From: Candidatus Alistipes excrementipullorum
Lineage (GTDB): Bacteria; Bacteroidota; Bacteroidia; Bacteroidales; Rikenellaceae
Reading direction: 5' to 3'
Assembly: GCA_019113665.1 (NCBI GenBank)
Contig: DXGW01000060.1
Location: forward strand, 1 to 8,830
Length of the DNA: 8,830 nucleotides
Shown: in pieces, positions 1 through 3,666 of the stretch
How positions within the stretch are numbered: position 1 is the first letter of the stretch
Layout of the letters: each line of letters begins with the position of its first letter
The notes under the pieces: generated by a model
The model's input: only the letters and a program-made list of their open reading frames with translations
Database searches by the model: none
What the model was told of the DNA's origin: nothing
Program-made: the position numbers and the translations under genes

Positions 1-259
1 GGAGGGCGTGAAGTATCCCGCAACACTCATAACCACGGCCGACCATGACGACCGCGTGGTTCCCGCGCACTCGTTCAAGTTCGCCGCAACGATGCAGCAT
101 GCACAGGCCGGTGACGCCCCGATACTCATACGCATCGAGACCAAGGCCGGACACGGCGCCGGAAAACCCACGTCGAAACGCATAGAGGAGGCCGCAGACT
201 GCTATGCATTCCTCTTCCAGAACACCGACACGCCATATGTTCCGGTAACAAAAGAGTAA
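1..259 (+). CDS. Prolyl oligopeptidase (S9A serine peptidase), C-terminal fragment
   Basis: This is the 3' end of a gene that begins left of the window; the reading frame starts at base 2 and ends with TAA at 257-259. The visible 85 residues are the end of the alpha/beta-hydrolase domain of the prolyl endopeptidase family, which cleaves short peptides after proline. Two parts of the catalytic triad can be seen. The segment TADHDDRVVPAHSFKF holds the acidic residue and is almost identical to the family signature. The segment ETKAGHGAGKPT holds the catalytic histidine. The nucleophile serine and the N-terminal beta-propeller lie outside the window, so localisation and any signal peptide cannot be judged. 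The aspartate kinase gene follows after 7 nt on the same strand, which suggests co-transcription, although no functional link is obvious. The family call is firm; the exact substrate is not known. Confidence 0.93.
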   Translation, partial: EGVKYPATLITTADHDDRVVPAHSFKFAATMQHAQAGDAPILIRIETKAGHGAGKPTSKRIEEAADCYAFLFQNTDTPYVPVTKE

Positions 260-266
260 CCAGCAA

Positions 267-1523
267 ATGAAAGTATACAAATTCGGAGGAGCGTCGGTCA
301 AGAACGCCGACGGAGTACGCAACCTGCGTTCGATCGTAAGCGACGAGGAGAACCTCTTCGTCATCGTCTCGGCCATGGGCAAGACCACCAATGCGCTCGA
401 ACGCGTTTTCGCCGGAGTGCAGAAGAGGGACCTTGCGGCAGCCGCTGCCGAGATCGAGGCTCTGCGCTCGTCGCACGCCGCCATTATCGACGACCTCTAT
501 CACGGACCTCACCGCATAGAGGCGGTGGAGGCACTCTTCGACGAGCTTGAGGCGCTCGTCGCAAAGAACGACTACCGCAGCGAGGACGCCGAACTGTGGT
601 ACGACGCAATAGTGTCGTACGGCGAGCTGGTGTCGACACGCATAATCTCGGACTACCTCAACCACTCGGGTCTGCCCAACAAGTGGATCGACATGCGCCG
701 CTGCATCGTCACGCAGCAGCGCCACAAGGACGCAAGCGTCGACCTCGAAGCCTCGGCCCCGCTGCTGCAGGCCGAGGTGAAGAACGCCCGCGAGAATGTC
801 TTCATCGGGCAGGGCTTCATAGGAGGCGCCCCCGACGGCACGACCACCACGCTCGGGCGCGAGGGTTCGGACTACTCGGCAGCCGTGGCGGCATACATAC
901 TCGACGCCGAGTCGATGGCCGTATGGAAAGACGTCGACGGCGTACTCAATGCCGACCCGAAGATCTTCCCCGACGCCCGCCACATAGCCGAGCTGAGCTA
1001 TCTCGACGCCATAGAACTTGCATACAGCGGTGCGCAGATAATCCACCCCAAGACCATCAAGCCGCTGCAGAACAAGAACATTCCGCTCTATGTCCGTCCG
1101 TTCGGGGACAAACGCAAGCCCGGAACCGTCATTCGCGGAAGTTCGGCACGCGTCGACATACCCATACTCATTCTCAAACGCGACCAGGTATTGCTCAACG
1201 TCCGCCCGCGCGACTTCTCGTTCGTTCTCGAGGAGCGTCTGGCCGAGATCTTCTCGCTGCTGGCCAAATACCGCATCAAGAGCCACCTTGTACACAACTC
1301 GGCCGTCAACCTCAGCCTTTGCGTGGACAACTCGTGGCACATAACCGAGGCCATGCAGGCCCTGCGCGCCGACGGGTTCGACGTAATGCACATCGAAGGC
1401 ATGGAGTTGCTGACGATACGCGGATACAACATGGAACTCTTCAACAAGTACGCCCTGGAACCTGAAGTATATGTACGTCAGGCGACACAGTCGACATTGA
1501 GAATCGTCCGTAAGGGCAAGTAA
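267..1523 (+). CDS. lysC: Aspartate kinase, monofunctional, compact ACT region
   Basis: Aspartate kinase phosphorylates L-aspartate with ATP, the first step towards lysine/diaminopimelate, threonine and methionine; diaminopimelate also feeds peptidoglycan. The protein has 418 residues. The N-terminal kinase domain (about 1-290) shows KFGGASV at 5-11, the GREGSDYSAA nucleotide/substrate loop at 197-206, and WKDVDGVLNADP at 220-231. No homoserine dehydrogenase domain follows, so it is a monofunctional enzyme. The C-terminal regulatory part (about 305-418) holds one recognisable ACT-like unit (308-366). The second unit is short (about 370-416), so the whole protein is smaller than the roughly 450 residues of E. 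coli LysC. ATG at 267 is chosen because the conserved KFGG motif lies only four residues inside. There is no clear Shine-Dalgarno sequence, as is common in Bacteroidota. It lies 7 nt after the prolyl oligopeptidase and ends 15 nt before a strong terminator. Feedback specificity cannot be read from the sequence, and the symbol lysC is by function only. Confidence 0.95.
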   Translation: MKVYKFGGASVKNADGVRNLRSIVSDEENLFVIVSAMGKTTNALERVFAGVQKRDLAAAAAEIEALRSSHAAIIDDLYHGPHRIEAVEALFDELEALVAKNDYRSEDAELWYDAIVSYGELVSTRIISDYLNHSGLPNKWIDMRRCIVTQQRHKDASVDLEASAPLLQAEVKNARENVFIGQGFIGGAPDGTTTTLGREGSDYSAAVAAYILDAESMAVWKDVDGVLNADPKIFPDARHIAELSYLDAIELAYSGAQIIHPKTIKPLQNKNIPLYVRPFGDKRKPGTVIRGSSARVDIPILILKRDQVLLNVRPRDFSFVLEERLAEIFSLLAKYRIKSHLVHNSAVNLSLCVDNSWHITEAMQALRADGFDVMHIEGMELLTIRGYNMELFNKYALEPEVYVRQATQSTLRIVRKGK

Positions 1524-1538
1524 TGTCCCTCCGCCGCA

Positions 1539-1577
1539 AACAAAAGGCCCGTCTTGTGAAAAGACGGGCCTTTTGTT
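1539..1577. terminator. Bidirectional intrinsic terminator between convergent genes
   Basis: A perfect inverted repeat pairs 1539-1555 with 1561-1577: 17 bp around a 5-nt loop (GTGAA). The core arm is GGCCCGTCTT. Each arm begins with an A-rich tract and ends with a T-rich tract, so transcripts from either strand form a GC-rich hairpin followed by a U-rich run. It begins 15 nt after the aspartate kinase stop and ends 14 nt before the end of the minus-strand Nudix gene, so it can end both convergent transcripts. Confidence 0.95.
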
Positions 1578-1591
1578 ATCCCTCCCCGAGG

Positions 1592-2167
1592 TCAGAGCCC
1601 CTCAAGAGCGGCCTCCAGCAATGCGTCCGCACGCTCCGTACAGAGTATCTCGCGGCGTACATATTCATCGTCGAGCGGCAGCCATTCATAACCGGCACTC
1701 TCCCGTTCATCGGTACGGATCGTGCGGCTGCCCGTATATGCGAACAGGAAACGGAAATCATGGTGCATGTGTTCCTCCTCGCCGCGGGCCTCGTTGCGAG
1801 GTATCACGTGCGACGACACCTCGACACAATACTGTACTCCGTCCGACACATTGGTCGGCACGAGCATATCGGCCTCAATACCGGTCTCCTCCACTATTTC
1901 CCGCAGTGCGGCGGCTGCGGCAGACGTGTCTCCGGCTTCGGTATGTCCGCCCGGAGCAAGCCACTTGCCGAGCGAGCGGTGTCTCAACAGCAGCACTTCA
2001 CGCTCCGGCATGCGTACGATGACGCCGCTTGCCGTCAGATGTCCTTCGAAATTGCGGCGGTTGCACAGGTCGGCCTCGCCGTAACGGGCAACGAGTTCCG
2101 TGAAACGCGGATCGACAGGTGAAGTCAGCCGGCGCAGCTGTTCATATATCTCCGTTTTCCCGATCAT
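1592..2167 (-). CDS. Nudix hydrolase
   Basis: The product has 191 residues and a Nudix fold, whose members hydrolyse nucleoside diphosphates linked to another group X. The beta strand and Nudix box region read KWLAPGGHTEAGD (68-80) followed by LREIVEETGI (88-97). The REIVEETG metal-binding helix is intact. The canonical upstream Glu is not at its usual spacing: aligned from Arg89, position 81 is Thr and the preceding acidic residue is Asp80. This fits a known Nudix subgroup with GGH...GD boxes. A further motif, EHMHHDFRFLF (132-142), resembles the H-x-H-x-D segment of the same subgroup. The substrate cannot be predicted. The gene starts 6 nt after the DUF4435 stop on the same strand, so the two are probably co-transcribed from the promoter near 3240. 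No Shine-Dalgarno sequence is visible before ATG at 2167. Its 3' end abuts the bidirectional terminator. Confidence 0.93.
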   Translation of the reverse strand: MIGKTEIYEQLRRLTSPVDPRFTELVARYGEADLCNRRNFEGHLTASGVIVRMPEREVLLLRHRSLGKWLAPGGHTEAGDTSAAAAALREIVEETGIEADMLVPTNVSDGVQYCVEVSSHVIPRNEARGEEEHMHHDFRFLFAYTGSRTIRTDERESAGYEWLPLDDEYVRREILCTERADALLEAALEGL

Positions 2168-2173
2168 GGCACA

Positions 2174-3232
2174 TCAGGGCAGGTCGGTCTTTATCTCGCC
2201 CCTGTCGCGCATGACTGAAATGGCATGCTCGATATAGTGTTCGATGTCGACGCTCAACCTTTTGTAAAGCGGGCATGAGGTATAGTTCTCGTTGTCGAGC
2301 AGCACGTCACGTATCGACCGGAGAGAATTGTTGTAGTTGCTTATCTCGTCGCGCAGGGCTATACCCTCTTTCGAGGAGGCGTGTATGCGGGCAAGCGACA
2401 GTTGGCGCAGCTTGTCGCAGACATCGTTGAGTATGATCATCACGACGTTGTCCATCAGCGTATGGCCGTGCATGAAGAGGTATGTCTGCTCCGGCACGAC
2501 GCCCTTCGAAGTCAGCAGGTACTGTCCGAAATCGTCCACGGCAGCCTGCATGTCGGGATGCTTGCGGCGAAGCAGCCCCAGACGCGACTCCACATGTCCG
2601 CGCAGCCAGTCGAGAGTCGGGCGCCCGTTATCCTTCATGTCGAGATAGCCGAGACGCACGGTAGCCTTGAAGTCGTTGAGCGTGAAAATGTTCTCCGACT
2701 GCAGCTGCGCCGAATAGGCATACCACAGGAAGACAGGATAGACAATCTTGGAATACTCCTCCATGAAGGCCGGGAAGTCGAATATGCGGGTATCGTTCTT
2801 GGTCGCCTTGACGCAGACGTTGTGCAGCGACGGGGCATAGCACAGGAAGTTTTCGGTCGCGTAGGCATACGTATGGAACATGAAGCGCGCATTGTTCACC
2901 ACACGCGACTGCTCGGTACGGTCGCCGAAAAGGTAGTCGAAGTCCGAATCGACACACAGGATACACTCCTCCGAGGAAGATTCAATCATCGACATCAGCA
3001 CCTTCTTGCCCTTGGGCAGATCCTTGCGCGTGGGTACCGAGATTTCGAAGCGCAGATATGGATTGTGGAAGTGGTCGAATATGCCGCGCCAGAAAGCCAC
3101 GTCCTCGTAACCCTCGACGTAGACGTTCACCAGGCGTTTGGTGCCGCGATACGGCAGCGGCTGCGGCAGGGGGTCAGTCACATCGGTCTTGCCGGCCGCA
3201 AACAGGCTTTTGGAAGATAACAGGTTTTTCAT
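2174..3232 (-). CDS. DUF4435 (TOPRIM-like) protein
   Basis: The 352-residue cytoplasmic protein has no signal peptide or membrane segment. It carries the signature of DUF4435, a family with a TOPRIM-like fold. VYVEGYEDVAFWR (37-49) supplies the first acidic residue, Glu40. CVDSDFDYLFG (93-103) supplies the DxD pair, Asp95 and Asp97. TYAYATENFLC (121-131) matches the family's typical Y-x-x-EN-hydrophobic motif. FMHGHTLMDNV (253-263) looks like the conserved glycine-containing turn further on. TOPRIM domains bind Mg2+ and act in nucleases, primases and topoisomerases. Relatives of DUF4435 include AriB of the PARIS defence system, which works with an AAA ATPase. No ATPase gene is present here, so defence is only a possibility. 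The first 30 residues are weakly conserved in appearance and proline-rich (20-28), so translation could start later, for example at GTG codon 18. It is the first gene of a minus-strand pair with the Nudix gene. Biochemical function is unknown. Confidence 0.82.
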   Translation of the reverse strand: MKNLLSSKSLFAAGKTDVTDPLPQPLPYRGTKRLVNVYVEGYEDVAFWRGIFDHFHNPYLRFEISVPTRKDLPKGKKVLMSMIESSSEECILCVDSDFDYLFGDRTEQSRVVNNARFMFHTYAYATENFLCYAPSLHNVCVKATKNDTRIFDFPAFMEEYSKIVYPVFLWYAYSAQLQSENIFTLNDFKATVRLGYLDMKDNGRPTLDWLRGHVESRLGLLRRKHPDMQAAVDDFGQYLLTSKGVVPEQTYLFMHGHTLMDNVVMIILNDVCDKLRQLSLARIHASSKEGIALRDEISNYNNSLRSIRDVLLDNENYTSCPLYKRLSVDIEHYIEHAISVMRDRGEIKTDLP

Positions 3233-3238
3233 GTCTTA

Positions 3239-3264
3239 CAAAGATAGTATTTTTACTATCTTTG
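3239..3264. repeat. Inverted repeat holding a -7 box on each strand
   Basis: The arms 3239-3249 and 3254-3264 are perfect 11-bp inverted copies (CAAAGATAGTA / TACTATCTTTG) around TTTT. Each arm contains TATCTTTG, a TAnnTTTG match, one per strand. A second perfect palindrome, TTTGCGCAAA (3261-3270), overlaps its right end and supplies part of the minus-strand -33 element. Predicted start sites on both strands lie outside the repeat, so it more likely acts as DNA (paired promoter or operator) than as an RNA hairpin. Confidence 0.8.
3257..3264 (+). promoter_or_regulatory. Putative -7 box for the SUI1 gene
   Basis: TATCTTTG on the plus strand matches TAnnTTTG and would place a start site near 3270, giving a leader of about 45 nt before the SUI1 ATG. 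I find no TTTG -33 element at the right distance (around 3232-3237), so this promoter looks weaker than the minus-strand one that it physically overlaps. Confidence 0.5.
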
Positions 3265-3272
3265 CGCAAAAT

Positions 3273-3297
3273 AGATAACGACAATCAAGCGTTATTT
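3273..3297 (+). other. Possible small hairpin in the SUI1 leader
   Basis: AGATAACG (3273-3280) can pair with CGTTATTT (3290-3297) around a 9-nt loop: 8 pairs including one G-U. It would lie in the leader if transcription starts near 3270, just before the ribosome binding site. It is short and could be chance. Confidence 0.3.
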
Positions 3298-3304
3298 TCT
3301 TCGA

Positions 3305-3310
3305 AAGGAA
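3305..3310 (+). promoter_or_regulatory. Ribosome binding site of the SUI1 gene
   Basis: AAGGAA lies 5 nt before ATG at 3316. It is the clearest Shine-Dalgarno-like sequence in the window and supports this ATG over upstream in-frame codons, which extend into the divergent DUF4435 gene. Confidence 0.7.
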
Positions 3311-3315
3311 CATAT

Positions 3316-3663
3316 ATGAAGGCAAACGACTGGAAATCGAGGCTCGGCATGGTCTATTCTACCGACCCCGACTACAAATACCAAACAGACGAACAACCCG
3401 AAGCCGAAACTCTTCCGCCGCAACAGCAGGACCTGCGCGTGTGGCGCGACTCGAAGCAGCGTGCCGGCAAGGTTGTGACACTCGTGCGCGGTTTTGTCGG
3501 CAGCGAGGCCGACCTGCAGGAACTCGGCCGTCTCGTCAAAAAGAAATGCGGTGTCGGAGGCTCGGTCAAGGACGGCGAGATCATCATACAGGGCGATCAC
3601 CGCGACCGTATTGTCGAAATCCTGACAGGCAACGGGTACCGCTGCAAAAAAGCTGGCAACTGA
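3316..3663 (+). CDS. yciH: SUI1/eIF1-like translation factor (YciH family)
   Basis: The 115-residue protein has a variable, charged N-terminal tail (1-45) and an SUI1 domain at about 50-114. The diagnostic segment is KKKCGVGGSVKDGEIIIQGDHR (75-96), and the domain opens with GKVVTLVRGF (51-60). Bacterial homologues resemble eukaryotic eIF1 and are thought to bind the small ribosomal subunit and influence initiation fidelity; their physiological role is not well settled. The ATG at 3316 is chosen for its Shine-Dalgarno sequence and the usual size of the family (about 110 residues). The frame stays open upstream to 3058, but that stretch is antisense to DUF4435 and does not look like protein. 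The stop at 3661-3663 is followed almost at once, in the same frame, by the next gene, so the two probably share an mRNA. Regulation probably comes from the divergent control region to the left. Confidence 0.95.
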   Translation: MKANDWKSRLGMVYSTDPDYKYQTDEQPEAETLPPQQQDLRVWRDSKQRAGKVVTLVRGFVGSEADLQELGRLVKKKCGVGGSVKDGEIIIQGDHRDRIVEILTGNGYRCKKAGN

Positions 3664-3666
3664 ATA

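Larger units (their letters stand above)
3239..3271 (-). promoter_or_regulatory. Promoter of the DUF4435-Nudix operon (Bacteroidota type)
   Basis: Read on the minus strand, TTTTG (3271-3267) is followed by 20 nt and then TATCTTTG (3246-3239). This matches the Bacteroidota consensus of a TTTG -33 element and a TAnnTTTG -7 box at typical spacing. Only 6 nt separate the -7 box from the annotated ATG at 3232, so the mRNA would start at or within a few bases of the start codon and be nearly leaderless. Transcription start has not been measured. Confidence 0.72.

Noticed and set aside
126..1391. Long minus-strand open frame (421 codons) opposite aspartate kinase
   Set aside because: It is antisense to a gene with clear motifs, shows no recognisable domain, and is explained by the strong third-position GC bias.
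1523..2122. Plus-strand open frame of 199 codons starting at the aspartate kinase stop
   Set aside because: It runs through the terminator hairpin and is antisense to the Nudix gene; no homology is recognisable.
2174..3232. A PARIS defence locus
   Set aside because: No AAA15/OLD-type ATPase gene lies next to the DUF4435 gene; the neighbours are Nudix and SUI1, so the system cannot be claimed.
3239..3264. Terminator or riboswitch hairpin at the inverted repeat
   Set aside because: The stem is AT-rich with a T4 loop and no directed U-tract, and predicted start sites on both strands leave it untranscribed; a promoter/operator role fits better.
3058..3315. N-terminal extension of the SUI1 protein to an upstream start
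   Set aside because: The extension is antisense to DUF4435 and crosses the promoter region; ATG at 3316 has a good ribosome binding site and gives the normal family length.
3649..3663. Possible programmed frameshift at the A6 run near the end of SUI1
   Set aside because: The run is one base short of the usual slippery heptamer in this frame, there is no clear downstream stimulator, and the shifted frame gives a meaningless translation.
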